Assembly (NCBI RefSeq): GCF_963678635.1
Contig: NC_087067.1
Coordinates: 16,933,639-16,997,638 of the forward strand
Origin: Symsagittifera roscoffensis
Lineage: Eukaryota > Xenacoelomorpha > Acoela > Convolutidae
Direction of reading: 5' to 3'
DNA length: 64,000 bases
The translations under genes and the position numbers were made by a program. Below, piece after piece: positions 26,687 through 39,300 of this stretch. The notes under the pieces are model-generated. The model made no database searches. It was given only the letters and a program-made list of their open reading frames with translations, and was not told where the DNA came from. Position 1 is the first letter of the stretch. Each line of letters opens with the position of its first letter.

Positions 26687-26930
26687 TTTCAATGGTTTCA
26701 ATAGGACCAGGGTTTTTTTCAACATCCCCACTTTGGGTCAGTAACAACGCAAAAAGGAAAAAATGAGTCAGTGTGGTAGCTCTCCGCTCATTTATCCCAC
26801 ATTTCGATGATAATATCTTTTGATGGCAGCTTAGATAGCCCCAGTAAACAATGGTTTTTTCTATATTTTCCATCTGAGCCTTGGAAATTAGAAAAGTTGC
26901 ACAAAACAACCAGAATTTAATATTCAGCAT
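26687..26930 (-). CDS. Family B element: hydrophobic leader and 2A ribosome-skipping peptide
   Basis: The minus-strand ATG at 26930-26928 opens a frame with a hydrophobic start (MLNIKFWLFCATFLISKAQ), a short middle part and a second hydrophobic stretch FFLFALLLTQSG leading into DVEKNPGP, the exact 2A consensus DxExNPGP (26703-26726). At a 2A site the ribosome skips the Gly-Pro bond and releases two proteins from one frame. The downstream product would begin with that Pro and continue, across the LTR insertion, into the endonuclease at 1988-1753. N-terminal 2A sequences are known from some APE-type non-LTR elements, and some double as secretion signals when not cleaved. The frame is interrupted by the giant LTR element, so the copy is dead. 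Confidence 0.85.
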
Positions 26931-27154
26931 AATAAATTAAATAAGTTAAATAATCGCCAAAGTTTGCACCAAGAAAAAATGCGAAACTAGTATTTCCTAA
27001 AGAATTTTGCACCGTTTTGGAAAAATTGTATCATTTCTGTCGTTTTTGGATCTAAATTTGATGATTGTTTGGTTTGCTTCATTCTGGGGCGGGTTGTAAT
27101 CTCACATGTGTTTGCATTAATATCAGAACCTTTAAAAGAATCTCTAAAACTTAG
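26931..27154 (-). other. 5' untranslated region of family B, inverted segment
   Basis: About 225 bases upstream of the 2A ORF on the minus strand, without a coding frame. It ends where the plus-strand part of the same element begins with gcggtaaaaaag. It should include the internal promoter of the element, as in other non-LTR retrotransposons, but no motif was identified. Confidence 0.6.
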
Positions 27155-27904
27155 GCGGTAAAAAAGAAAGGCGGTGGCGTTTTGTTATATATACCAGTCA
27201 AATTGGCTCCGAAATTAAGGCCTGATTTAAATTTATTTGATAAAGAAAAATATGAGTCAGTGTGGGTTGAGTGCAAATCTACATTTAACATTTCCAGTAA
27301 AGAAAAAATGTTAGTTAATTTGTGTTATAATCCAAGCAGATCAAACTTTATTGATTTTTTGGAACAATTAACGCTTAACATAGATAATGCATTTTCAGTT
27401 TCTAATAAAATTACGCTTCTGGGTGATTATAACATAAATTATCTGGATAGCAAAGAAAAAGAAAATTTAGATTCTATAATTATTCCATATGGATTGAAGG
27501 TTTTTTGTCCAAACGATGAGACCATAATTAGTTCCTCAACTAAAACTCATATCGAATACATTATCAGTGACTATGAAACAAACGGCATTGAATTTTGTTT
27601 TGATACACCTTATAAAACCGACCATTTTGCTTCATTTATTTTGACGGACATAAAATGCGGCAAAAGTTTACCGAGGATAATTTCGACTTTGAATAAGAAA
27701 AATTATCAGAAAAATGAATTTTGCAATACACTCTCCGCTCTTCCCTGGTATCTCTTATATCAATCTACAGACGCACAAAACATGTTCTCGACGATGATTT
27801 ATTTAATTTCTAGTGCTCTTCAGCAACATTCTCCAATCGAAAAAAAATTTGTTCGTAATTTTAAACCAAAAAATGCATTGAAAACGTCAGCAATTGTTGA
27901 ATAA
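27155..27904 (+). pseudogene. Family B endonuclease, C-terminal two thirds
   Basis: The frame carries GGGVLLYIPVK, NLCYNPSR, the LLGDYNINYL block (Asp/Asn pair of the EEP active site) and YKTDHFA, which contains the catalytic Asp-His near the end of the domain. A linker of about 70 residues follows to a TAA at 27902-27904; the frame is then taken up one register away from 27894. The enzyme nicks target DNA to prime reverse transcription. The N-terminal third of the domain is at 1753-1988 in opposite orientation. Confidence 0.85.
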
Positions 27905-29867
27905 GAAACAGAACTCACTCAAATCATATCGCAGTCAAAGCACAAGCGATAATTGGTCAAAGTACCAGTTTTTACGTAATCAAATGAGCCAATTGATTAG
28001 AAGTAAACAACTCGATCACTCAAAAAATTGTTTTTCACCTCTCACCACTATCCAACAAAAATGGAAATATTTTAACAAAGTTAGAGGTACATGTTCTGGC
28101 AACAATCGAATTACAGTTCTACGAAATTCCTTCAGTGAAATGATAACCCAAGACAAAAAAATTGCCAATCATTTAAATTTTATTTTTTCGAACTTAGGCG
28201 AATTTTTTGGCGCTAAAAAGCCTCCGAATTACAACAAATCTGCCTCTGAATCTGCACCTTTCCATTTTCAACACATTACAGTGAAGCAATGTTTTGATTT
28301 AGTTCGAAAAATCAATGTTAGAAAACCTCTCGGACCTTGTACCGTACCTGCTTGGGCAAACATTGACGGTCAATCAGCTATAGTTCCACATTTAACTTTT
28401 GTAATAAATACTTGCTTAGATGAGAACATTTTCCCGATCGAACTGAAAAAAGCACACGTAACCCTTTTGTTTAAAAAAGATGACCCAATGGATGCAAAAA
28501 ATTATCGGCCAATATCAATAACTTAAGCTTTTTCTAAAATTTTTGAAAAAATTTTACATGCCCAATTAACAGAATATCTTGACAAATTTCAAATAATGAC
28601 ACCATTTCAATTCGGATTTCGCAAAAATATTTCAACACAAGATGCTCTTGTTTATGTGACAGAAAGTATTCGAAATCAAATAGATTAAAAAAAAATTGTA
28701 CATGCAGCTTTATTAGATCTGTCCAAGGCTTTTGATTCTATTTCGCATGAAGTTTTAATTGAAAAAATGTTTTCTCTCGGTTTTTCAAATGGAGCAAATG
28801 CTTTAATTGCTAGCTTCCTAAACAAACGTATTCAAAGAGTAAACGTCCATGGAATTTTTCAGACTGGATTGAAATCAAACGAGGTGTCCCACAAGGAAAG
28901 GTATTTGGTCCGTTGTTGTTCAATTTATATGTTAATGACATACAAGAGCGATTATATGAAGGTTGTACTTTAGTTCAATATGCTGACGACTGTATGGTTT
29001 TTCCTCTTCTATAATTTCTGAGGATGCTTTGAAACGATTGCAAAAATCACTTAATAATCTAACGGAAATTTTTGGCAGAGAACCAATTGAATCTGAATGC
29101 ATCTAAATCGGAATTTATAACATTTTGTCAAAAAAATGATAGCAAAAATGTAGATACTGATACAAAAGTAACTAATGGGCGTTATGTAGCCAAAAAATCA
29201 GAATGCAAATATTTAGGCCTTATTCTTGATTCATGTTTATCTTTTCATGCTCAAATCAAAACAATTCTCCAAAAAATGGCACAAGGAATTAAAACTATAG
29301 ATACAATTGGACAACAACTGCCGACATTATCATTAGTTGCCTTGCTTCATTGATTGTCTTGTTTTATCAAATTTAGATTACTCAGCAATATTTTTACAAC
29401 AAATTAATGCTACTTTGATGATATCTCTAGAGAAACAGTTGAACTGGGCGTTAAAAAGAACATATTTCAGATCGAAATTTAAATCTTCTTCCCTTCTTTG
29501 CATTAGCAAATCGTTCATTGGAATCGAGAAAAGAATTGAATTAAAGGCTATAACATACTTATACCAATATCTTACAAACAAAAAGAAGGCTTTTCAAAAT
29601 ACATTGAGACTACCGACTGCCAATTACAGGCTCAATAAAAGAACGAAACAAATTGTTTTTGACAAACATTGTTCAACCGCTTCTCTAAAAAAATCATTTT
29701 TTCATTTGACTTCCAAAAAATGGAATTCACTGCCCATAAGTTTGCACAATTTAGAGAAATCGAGAACAGGATTCAAGAAAAAATTGAAAGAATTTTACCT
29801 GAGTGAATTGAGAAACAATCCAATATGTACAAATACAAATAAGTGGCGTGATTTCCGTTTTTGCTAG
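27894..29867 (+). pseudogene. Family B reverse transcriptase (CR1/Jockey-like), broken by stops and shifts
   Basis: RT motifs occur in order: KKAHVTLLFKKDDPMDAKNYRPISIT (28440-28523; first and second motifs), a TAA at 28524, FQFGFRKNISTQDA, a TAA near 28686, ALLDLSKAFDSISHEVL (motif A, catalytic Asp), [20 protein letters not shown] in another register, and YADD at 28979-28990 (motif C). The thumb and C-terminal region run through 29072-29353 and 29337-29867, ending RDFRFC at TAG. No C-terminal zinc knuckle is present. The motifs and their spacing place it near CR1/Jockey. At least two stops and three frame changes make it inactive. Confidence 0.85.
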
Positions 29868-30223
29868 TTCTATATGTTTTAATTTAGTTTAATTTTCCAG
29901 ACATTTTTTGAAAGAGAATCTGTATATACTCTGTATATACGCTGTATGTTTGGACTATCTATAAAATCGTTTGTAAAGTTTTGATACCAGCTCGTTCTTA
30001 ATTCTTAAAACTGATGTTTTTTTAGTATCCGTAACTTCATATATTTTAATCAACCAATTTCTGAACTGTAACCGAACTTATTTTGTTTTGTTTTGTTTTG
30101 TTTATTGCTTGTTTTCTGATGTTGTGTTTCTGTTTGATGTAACCAATGAATTTTAACCAACTTTATTATTTACACTTTGCTATACTGATGCCTCGGCTTT
30201 TTACTGTATAGTAATTCAGGTGT

Positions 30224-30242
30224 TCTTTCTTCTTCTTCTTCT
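30224..30242 (+). repeat. (TTC)n tail at the 3' end of family B
   Basis: A ttcttcttcttctt run ends the element immediately before family A ORF1 resumes. Short microsatellite tails instead of poly(A) are common in CR1-like elements. Confidence 0.7.
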
Positions 30243-31935
30243 TACTTAACAGGACAGTATTTCCCATGGGATGCTTTCAAAGGTCTCATAGCCTCAAGAA
30301 CATTTACGCTAAACTAGGCAAAATCAAATGATCGAATTGGCCTTATGTATGCAACGATATCGAAGCGAAAGCAATTCTCCAATTGCCAGAATACATTCCA
30401 ACGTGAGACTTGTATCGTAACTGAACCGGGTCAGTATGTTTACACAAAAAGAGCAATTTTAGAAGTTAAAATACAAAACGAAGAACAAGAGAAAAAGCTG
30501 ACGGACTGATCTTACAAATCGAGAATGGGTAGCTTTAAAATGTGGGAAGTCGTAGAAAACTCGTTTCACATACCTTCACTATATTGAACCAATGTTGATG
30601 GTTAATTTCACTAAGTAAATCTTTGAGGGCCAAGTCAAAAACACTGTCAGTTTATGTTCTTTTCATTTGGCTCGTCATACTACAATTAACTTGGATACTG
30701 TTAGTAAATGCCAAGAATTATTAAATGCAGAATTGGAAAAATCAAGCAGACTCGACATAAGGAAAGAAGTTTTATATCACCCAATTTTACATGGTGGGAT
30801 AGGCTTAGCCTGCCTACAACTCAAGCTTTTTAGTCTGAAAATCATCGATTTCTATGCTTCCGATATGTCAGATCAAAAAAGTTTTTTACCAACAAAATTT
30901 AATTTCCCAAAAGAAACCAAAAACTTCTTGAGAAATACGAACATCTACGAACATACGAAATACGAAAAAAATTCGAGTGACATTGCAACAATTTCAAGCT
31001 TTACAAATAGCCGTTTAATTATAACACTGCAGACAAAATCGCGAGAAGTTTTTTGTTTTTGCTTACGAAACTGTAGTTTTCAACGAGCTGCAATTTCCCG
31101 CTTGTGGTTTGCTGCAAACCGTTATCTCTGTTCAGAAGAAAAATTGAAAAAAAAAATACAGGCAAAGTTTGGAAAAATTCAATACTTGATGTGTGGGAAA
31201 AAAAACTTTTTTTTCATAACTTTGCGTACGCTGTTTCTGAAGATCGAGAAAAGCGGTGGTTTTTATTTCATGAGAATGCCCCCGAATTATTATTTTTTGT
31301 AATTTAGAATGCGAAACAATCAAACACCTAGTTTTCAGTTGTCCCTCGCTGCAACCTCCAGGAACCATATTACAGGTTAACAAATGGTGAGACGTTTTTG
31401 TATCAACGAACATTACAAGGCTTAAGTATGTTGCTGCGGTTATTCGTGATGCATATTCAAAGTCATCGACGTCATGGAAAATCAATTTGCAAACATTTGT
31501 GTCATGAAAATTATGGAAGATACGAAATACAAAATGCTCCTTCTGATAAAAACTACCAAGGATACGTTAGACTACAGCAACAAACCAGGATACCCGGTAT
31601 CCATTAAAAGTAATGTCTGTTGAACAAAAACTATTAAGAAGTAGAAGGTAGATATTTCAAGCGTAGCAGCATACTCTGTATCCGGTACTAAAAATGTATT
31701 TCAAGCACATTTCACAGAGAGAACAAAAAAACAGTTTGCCGACCAGCATACCCAGTATCCAATTGAACAAAAAATGTACAGAAACAGTTCAGAAACTATC
31801 TAGACGAGCTCTTAACGTTTTACAAGCTGTTTCTTGTGTCAACAATTAGGTTACTAACTCGATGAGTTGTTTTTGATAAAAAAAATGATGTTATTTGATG
31901 TTCATATTGATTATGAAACTTTCAACTAAAAAATT
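30243..31935 (+). pseudogene. Family A copy 1, remainder: ORF1 end, RT C-terminus with zinc knuckle, 3' region
   Basis: ORF1 resumes with the conserved cccatgggatgc and goes on to about 30600. The endonuclease and most of the RT are missing. From about 30650 the plus frame (30667-31302) gives the RT C-terminal region: RKEVLYHPILHGGIGLACLQ (the GG.GLP-type motif), LKIIDFYASDMSDQ and FCFCLRNCSFQRAAISRLWFA. The Cys/His knuckle follows near 31300 in another register (FVICNLECET... then H and C). Beyond 31400 comes a 3' region with repeated ccaggatacccggtatcc-like words. It runs directly into another family A 5' end at about 31936. All frames are broken. Confidence 0.7.
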
Positions 31936-32790
31936 TAAACTACAATTTCAAAAAAAAATTGTTGACATTTTTGTCTTCTGATTTCTCTATTTTGAAAAAG
32001 AAAAAATCTAATTTCTTTTTTCAAATATATCGTGGGTAGGCTTTTTTGCCCCACGAGTAAAACTATGTATCATGAGTCAACAACAACTAACGGAATCTCA
32101 GAAAGCAATTAATCATGAACTGCTGATTGAAACGGAGACTAAATTCAGAAATGCGCTAACTGCAAGCAAATCGACTGACGAAAGAAAGCAACTTCGAATA
32201 GTCAAAACCACCTCGCCCTTCACAAAAGAAGGAGGTATGTCGAAGTTGTGCTTCCGATATACTAAAACAATGCCTCACAACAATACAACAGAAGATGACA
32301 ATCTCAAAAACAAAAACTAAGACAAAACATGACCGGAAACTACATAAACTGACAATTATTGCTCCACCCGAAGCAGAGCAATTTATAACCATATTCAAAC
32401 GCGAAGAAATCATTCTACTTAACAGAACAGAGTTTCCCATGGGATGCTTTCCAAGGTCTCACAGACCCAAGAACATTGAATCTAAGCTAGGCAATATCAA
32501 GCTGTCTAATTTGACTTTTGTAGGCAAAAACATTTATCAAATTACCAGAAGAAGTCATTCATAGCCCTATAATGTAACGTAAGACCTGTATCAGAATTGA
32601 ATCGGGTCAGTCTCTTTATACAGAAAGAGCATTGTTAGAAGTTAAAACACAAAATGAAAAAAAAATAGAAATTGCTGGCGGACTGGTCTTATAAATCGAG
32701 AATGGACGGCTTGAAAGTGTGGGAAGATATAGATTTCTCGTTTCACATACGTTTACTACATTAATGTCAAAATGCCTGGATTTTCAATCT
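31936..32790 (+). pseudogene. Family A copy 2: 5' UTR and ORF1
   Basis: The best preserved ORF1 of the family. The ATG at 32072 starts MSQQQLTESQKAINHELLIE; after a shift near 32300 the frame continues with HKLTIIAPPEAEQFITIFKR and EFPMGCFPRSHRPKNIE to 32564. Homology with the copies at 1383 and 56936 goes on to about 32760. The product is unrecognised; the position before an APE-type ORF2 suggests the nucleic-acid-binding ORF1 protein, but no RRM or CCHC is visible. The copy ends without endonuclease or RT. Confidence 0.7.
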
Positions 32791-33709
32791 CATACATCAC
32801 GATAGTAAGATCCCCATTCACCCCCCCCATTGTTCCTTGTTTCGGGTGATATTGTTCCTTGTTTCTGATCTGTCTAGTTTGATTTTAAAAATTTAATTAA
32901 TTTAATTGTCTTTTTTGATTTATAAAATTCCCACTATCCACTTATTATGGGTTAGTTCAGTCCCCCCAAAGTCCAGTTAAAATCGTTTTTTTTAACCTTC
33001 ACGCTAGGTCAAGATGAGGAAAACAACAAAGAGTGTACAAGTAAAGATTGCTTAAAACCTTCAGGACTGTTATTTTAGGTTGAATGTGATTGTTGTTGTA
33101 GTTGGTATCATATCAATTGGGTAAACTTTTCTCTTCGCGACTCTAAGAAAAACCAATAGTCTCAACGTCCGTTATGCGTTGATGTAAAATCTGTTAGAAA
33201 AGCAAAAATAAGTAATGATTTAGTACTGGACAATTATGTTGATACAGCCATCTCAAACGGTCCGAGTACTCAAGAGAGTACCAAAAAACTCGCGTTTTCT
33301 CTCAGCGGAAAGTCCGCCTGACAAAAAATGACATCTTCTACAATGCAGAAGATATTCCAAAATGGCTAATTTTTTTATTGTTTTTTTACCTACCAAAAAG
33401 ACTTGACGCAAACAGACCACAAGCATGAGCTCTTTGATAAAAAAAAATTCGAGCAAAAGACGTGTAATTTTCAAAACTCCAACCCCAACTTTCAAGCTCT
33501 TCTCTGAGTGACCTCGAGCAAAGACAAAAGCTAATAAGTATTAAGGTCAATGAATGAAATTCAAAGGGAGGGATAAAGCTCGCTGCTTCGGATAGCAAAA
33601 TGCTACTTTTTCATTTGATAACTATCAAAAATTGTTGTCTAAGCACTCTCAGCGAGCAGAAATTGCAGCTACAAAACCAAAAAATTTAGATTACTAAGCT
33701 GATAATCCT
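32791..33709. other. No confident gene; possibly the 5' part of the family C remnant
   Basis: A/T-rich sequence with a C-run near 32820 and a repeated ttgttccttgtttc word (about 32835-32870). Fragments of plus-strand frames at 33250-33500 may be decayed upstream parts of the family C element that follows, but I cannot support this. Confidence 0.4.
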
Positions 33710-35800
33710 CATTGGTGATTGCAAAATACTCGAACCCTAAGAACTTTATTTTTTGGCTCAAGACCTATCGCCCTTATAAGGATAGACGGGGGGTTGAGAC
33801 CGATTGTCTTAGAAAACACGCTGAGACGTATGGCGTCTAAATGCGCTTGAGACAAAGACCACTCCGAGCGACAATTTTTTTTCGGAAGCCTACAGATATG
33901 ATGCGGCACTAAACGAGGAGAAGACATAGCTGCATACTCATTGCGAAACCCAACTGATCGCAACGACAATGCAAACTGCACTGTTCTTTTGAAACTAGGT
34001 TTTAGGAATGCCTTCAACTCTCTAAATAATGAAACAAATCTTAATCATGTTTTTTCAAATCGTCTCGAATTGTACAAATAGACCCATTGCGCATATAGTA
34101 AACCTAGTTAGTTACCTTTTTAACGGAAGCTCTAGCATAATGTTAGAAGACGGAACTCAGTAAGGCGTTCCCATAGCACCACCAATTTTTGCGGAAGCAA
34201 TTCAGACACTAGTCAAGCTGTTGGATTCGAAAATTAACATCTGTTATTTAGATGACAAAAAATGAGCCAATGACTATAGGATAGTTCTCCGGGACCTTGA
34301 AAACATTCTGAAATCGGAGCAAACTTTTCGGAGCTTGAACACTGAAAAATGCGAACTTTGTTTTTTTGGGACTGACTACATGTACACTGAATAACTCAAT
34401 TTAAACACAAATTTGAAAAATATGCCCTTAATTAAAAGTAAAAACAAAAGAAGAATTCCTTATATTGGGATCTCCAAATTGCCCGACAAAAAAAACGAGG
34501 AGTTTGAAAAAATCACGGATGTCATTGACATACTAGACGCCCATTATGATTTTATCTCCTGAACAATTGCTCGACTTGCCATAACTCCAATGTTTTTTGC
34601 GTACGAGCGTTTGTTTTTCGCCAAAGCATTTTTTGGAGTGCTACAAAATAATAAGAAATTCGTTATGCAAGGTCGCTAATATGAAATTGGATAAAACCCA
34701 GCTTTTACAAGCAGTTTTCCCGGCAGCCAAAGGTGGCTTGGGTGCTCTTTTCACTCGTCTACTAGATTTACCCGCTTTTTAGTATGAGAAAGAAATGCTT
34801 TCAGCAAAATTTTTGGTTTGGAGCATGTGGATGAAATCTATGCTGACGCGCTCGCTTAAACGGTGGTTGGAAAACACTTCAAGAAATTGAAATGGATCGG
34901 GAAAACGAAATCCAAAACAATTGGACAGAGCCAAATTTTGACAGCGAAGTTGTAGACTTGATTTTGCGACTCGAACCAACAGACGTAGAAAGATTCAACT
35001 CGTTTGAAGCTAGATTTTGCTCCCAATGGTTGAACGTCATCCCGTGCAATAATTGGAGGTTAAAACTGTCGAACCAACAACTCAGAATTGCGATAGGACT
35101 TCTCAATCAGGCTCAAAAATTATAGGGCTCAAAACGTTGACTCAAAAATTTGCTCAAAAAGTTGCAACGGTATAGAAATTTGTAAGGCTCAAAAATTTGC
35201 GCCATAGGCTCAAAAACTTGCGAAAGACATAAATGCATGTGCGGAAAAAACTTACCGGAGAAGGTTGGCATGGCCTTTCTTGACTCAAAGCGTAAAGAGA
35301 TTCTCTAGGTATTCAAACCTGAATACTTTTATAAAGCAGAACTTGTCTTCTACTCAAACTCCGTCTGTTTTAGAACCACGACGCTTCTACAGGACCGACC
35401 ATAAGCGACCAGACGGTTTGACTCTCGTTCCATGGGCTGCTGGTAAGCAGCTCTTGTGGGATATAACGAGAGTAGACTCCTTTGTTTCTAGTAGAATTAG
35501 TGCCGGGTCTATTTGTAACCCTAGTACGGCTACTGTGGAAGAGGAGGAGCAAAAAATTACATGTATAAAGACTGATTAGATTATGGTTAACTTTTTCAAC
35601 CGCTTGCTTTTGAGATTCAGGGCGCGGCTGGCCCCAATATATTTTTTTCTGACCAAGCTTTGTGAGAAACTAACATAAACCGTGAGGAACCCAGAGCATG
35701 CAGCTTTTTAAAACAAAGAATCACCCTGGCAATAAGGATTGCAAGCGCCGCTTGCTTACTCAGAACAAAAAATGACATAACAACTTCCGACCAAATTTTT
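33710..35800 (+). pseudogene. Family C reverse transcriptase remnant (YLDD type)
   Basis: Read through several shifts and stops, the plus strand gives LRPIV..NTLRRMASKCA, SLRNPTDRNDNANCTVLLKL then FRNAFNSLNNE (motif A region), a PIAPPIFAEAIQTLVKLLDSK stretch and YLDD at 34246-34257 (catalytic motif C), followed by LNTEKCELCFFG. Far downstream the frame 35265-35579 has HKRPDGLTLVPWAAGKQLLW, and about 35610-35770 reads LAFEIQG and FLKQRITLAIRIASAAC; both blocks belong to the C-terminal region of a widespread invertebrate RT family. No endonuclease was seen. Completely decayed, and older than families A and B by appearance. Confidence 0.7.
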
Positions 35801-36126
35801 TATTTGACACACAATTATATTTGTATATTTTATTTTCTCGTGTCGAGTTGAAGAAACGTAACACGTATCGAGTTTGTTTGTTAGGACATCAACTCTTATC
35901 ATCTCCTTTTTTATCATTATCCTTTCCATATCTAGCAATTTACAAGGATTTTGACTGGAATACGTGATGAAAAGACTTCTGACTGTAACAACGGTTACTA
36001 TGATACTTTTGACCTTCTTTTTACTTATCTTACTCCGCTAAGAAAAAAGAATCTTATAATAATAGTTCTCGAGATTTTTTTTAAAAAAAGTTTTTTTTTT
36101 CATTTTTTTCCTTTAGAGTGGTTTAA
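35801..36126. other. No gene seen
   Basis: A/T-rich sequence between the family C remnant and the copia LTR, with long T and A runs near 36070-36110. No motif recognised. Confidence 0.4.
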
Positions 36127-36310
36127 GTCATAATCAACAACTTTTGTTTAACCGCGTCAATTTTGATGTCCTTTCAAAAAATCAAAAATCATATTTCAAT
36201 ATTGTTTCACTTTTATCTCGATTATAGCCATGACAATTTCGTTTAGAATCTTTTGGTTCTAAACAACCATGTCTTGAAATTGACCAATCCAAAACGAGTA
36301 GTTGAACACT
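36127..36310 (-). repeat. 3' LTR of the copia element
   Basis: Read on the minus strand it starts TGTTCAACTAC directly after a purine tract (gagcgggag), as expected for a 3' LTR. It matches 39798-39981 across gttctaaacaaccatgtctt and the neighbouring sequence. Its outer edge is approximate. Confidence 0.6.
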
Positions 36311-39300
36311 CCCGCTCAAAAGGCATGTTCAAAGAGAAGTTTGCATATCTGTCCCAAACGAACACGTGGAAGTCTTTTTGTCAAAATGTCCGCAACCATA
36401 ATTGTAGTAGGAAGATATTTTAACGTCATCTTACTAGAGCGAATTTATTCCCGAACAAAGTTCTTTTATGTCGACATGTTTGGCTCTCGATCTCGAAGCT
36501 GTTTCATGAGCTACACAGATTGCTATTTGGTTGTCACTAAACAAAATAGGGACCGTAGTTTTCTTTTTATCACTCTAAAATAAGTTTTTTTAGGATCAAA
36601 ACTTCCCGGATCAAAGATGATATAGCCATATCATCTAATTCACATGTAGATAATGATACCGTACTTTATTTAGCAAATCGCCAAAAAACCGGTGTCCTTT
36701 ATAACTTAGTCTACACAGTTTTTCTGGTCTTGACGTTGCCTGCCCGATCGGCATCAGTGTACGCAAAAAAGCCTGGACCAATATCATGTTGTGAATAAGT
36801 TAAGGATTATTTCGTGCCCTTTAAAAAGCGTAGTACTCTTTTTGCTGCAATAAAATCTTGCACGCTTGAGAGAGTAAAATTACTCTAGCAGCAATATCAG
36901 GTCTAGTTATTACAGCTAATTACAAAACGCCCCTGCTTACTGCTGAAAAAGGGAACAGTAAGTAACAATTTTATCGTCAGCTAATTTTTGTGATGTAATC
37001 ACAGGTTCATAAACTGGTTGGATTTTTCGCTTATTCCGTTTTCCGGTTAAATTTTTGACGTATCTTTCTTGAGAAGTTATTATATGTTTTCCATCCCCTT
37101 GAAATTTTATTCCCAAGTACCATTTAGGAACGCCCTTATCTTCAATTCGAAGTTGCTTACTAAGGTTGGCCAGCAGTTCTTGTACTGAAATTTCGGCAAC
37201 ATCAAAAGTTTCATACCATCAACAAACACAGCAGTGAAACTCATTTTCTTAGGATGATAAAATTCATAGGTGTCTACAGTGCTTGTTAAGAATCCAACTT
37301 CCACTAAAACTTTTGTTGGAAACTGGTTCTAAGGTTGACTTGCTTGTTGCAAACCGTAAATATACTTATTTGACCAGACAAAAAACTACAAGGTTGCTCA
37401 AGGAAAGTTTTATCCTCGAATTTAGAATTCAAAAAAGCTGTTTTGACATCAATTTGTTACATTTTTGGACCATCTTTTGCTGCAATGGAATATTTTGAGC
37501 GAATAACTGTCATACTAATTGTAGGTCAAAAGTATCAGTGTAATTTTTACCATAAATTTTACTGAATCCCGTAGCCACAAAACGTGCTTTATATCATTCA
37601 ACCATCGTTTTTACGCTTTATATGAAAAATCTGTTTTCCTTTTATTAAAAGTTTTCCAGGTTGAAGAGGCCAAAGATCTCATGTTTTAAATTTTACAAGA
37701 CTATTGAATTGAATTTGCATTCCAGCTTACCACTTTTCAACATCAGCTGACAAAATTGCTTCCTCATAATTGTGTGGAACATTGCTATTGACACTAGCAG
37801 CGATTGCAATTTTACAGTTTTCATCTGTAAGTTTCACATGTATCTAAGTAAATTGGAGTATCTTGAATCTCCATTTGCACATTATTAGGACTTGATGCTG
37901 AAGATAGTCTTTGAGAAATATTAAAAGTTGTAGCAGTATACGTATTCTATCAATAGCAGCGTAGTATACGATTTCTTGTGTTTACAACAGTATCAACTAC
38001 CCTTACCCGAAAATTTTCGGGTACCGTTCTGACGTAAGTAAAAAAGCCCTTGCTTTGTCAAAAATCATTCGCCAATAAAGGTCGGCTATAATTTTTTGAA
38101 GAGCAGAAAAAGGACTTGTAAGTTGCTGTGCAATACTTTTGTTCTTGCGAAACTTTTGAAATTTGCGTGAAATATCCTCCCCACCATTAGCTGACCTGAG
38201 TGTAAACCCAGTTACGTTACTTGGTTGGACCACTCTATTAAAAATAATGTAGTTACAATTGAAATGACTTTAAAGGCCATGAAATACATCGTTGAATATC
38301 TTGAAAAATCATCAAAAAAAGTTTTTGCTTTTTGTTTCCATGCAATGATTCTGGAAAAAGTCCGCAATTATCACTTTGATTTAGCTCAAATTTTTGCGCT
38401 GCCCTTACTTGAGGGCTTTACGAAAAGTCAGACGTAAATACAATACATTCTGAACACGTAGTACATTTATCGGTTGCAAACGAACCGGAAAGAAACCATG
38501 CCATTTATTACAAGGCTTCCAGTTTTCTTCATTGTTTCAAAATTTATATCTGAAACCCTGCATGCCACGTAAAAATAGACAATGCCGAGTTATTCGGCTC
38601 TTTTGCACTAGGTTCCAAACAAAAGATTATCCCTTTAAAAAATCTTTTTGTTGTCAACCAAACATATCCGGATTTTCGTTGAAATTCGCTGTATTCCCTG
38701 GCTTGAAAAGCAATTAAACGGATATCAAATGAAACTTGAAGCTAGGTACAAACAATGCGCGCTGGAGATTGAGCATGTACTTAGCCTGATAAGGATCGTA
38801 AAAGTGGATGCAAGTTTCTCCAACACCATATACTTGCTGTTGCGTCCCATCTTCATTAGTATTAAACATCGCACTTTCGTCCCATTCCAGCATAGAAAGC
38901 GCCTCGAACATCGGTTTGTTTGGAACGATATAGTTCGTTTATCCACAGTCTATCACAATATCCATCGACTCATTTGAAGTTGCAGTTAGTGCAAACCCAG
39001 AGAAACCGCTCTGATGGTTGCCGAATTTTGCTTGTTTACATGCTTCGTTGCATGGCACCTGTCATCACTGTTATTGTTACGTCCATACTTCGTATAGTAC
39101 AAAACTTTCTTGTTTCGCTGTCCAGTTCCCCCATTGTATCGTCCTTGGCCAATATCATGAATAGCTGGAGCCGCATCGGACGTAGCAGTCGTGCCTTCTC
39201 TGTTTGAGCTTCCCAGGTGATCTTTTGATCTGTCACTCTTTCAGTTCTTTCGGCAATGATTTACGAACTGTGGCTACTGTCAGGTTTGCCGCTGATCTTT

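Larger units (their letters stand above)
27155..30242 (+). mobile_element. Family B non-LTR retrotransposon, sense 3' segment (endonuclease C-terminus, RT, 3' UTR)
   Basis: The segment opens with the 12-mer that also ends the inverted piece, then KGGGVLLYIP, the next endonuclease motif after the inverted DRQ block, so the two halves meet at one point of the protein. It runs to a short TTC-repeat tail at 30224-30242. Family A ORF1 sequence resumes right after, with TACTT at both edges (1751-1755 and 30243-30247) as probable target duplication. The layout, target / inverted 5' part / sense 3' part, is that of twin priming. Confidence 0.85.
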
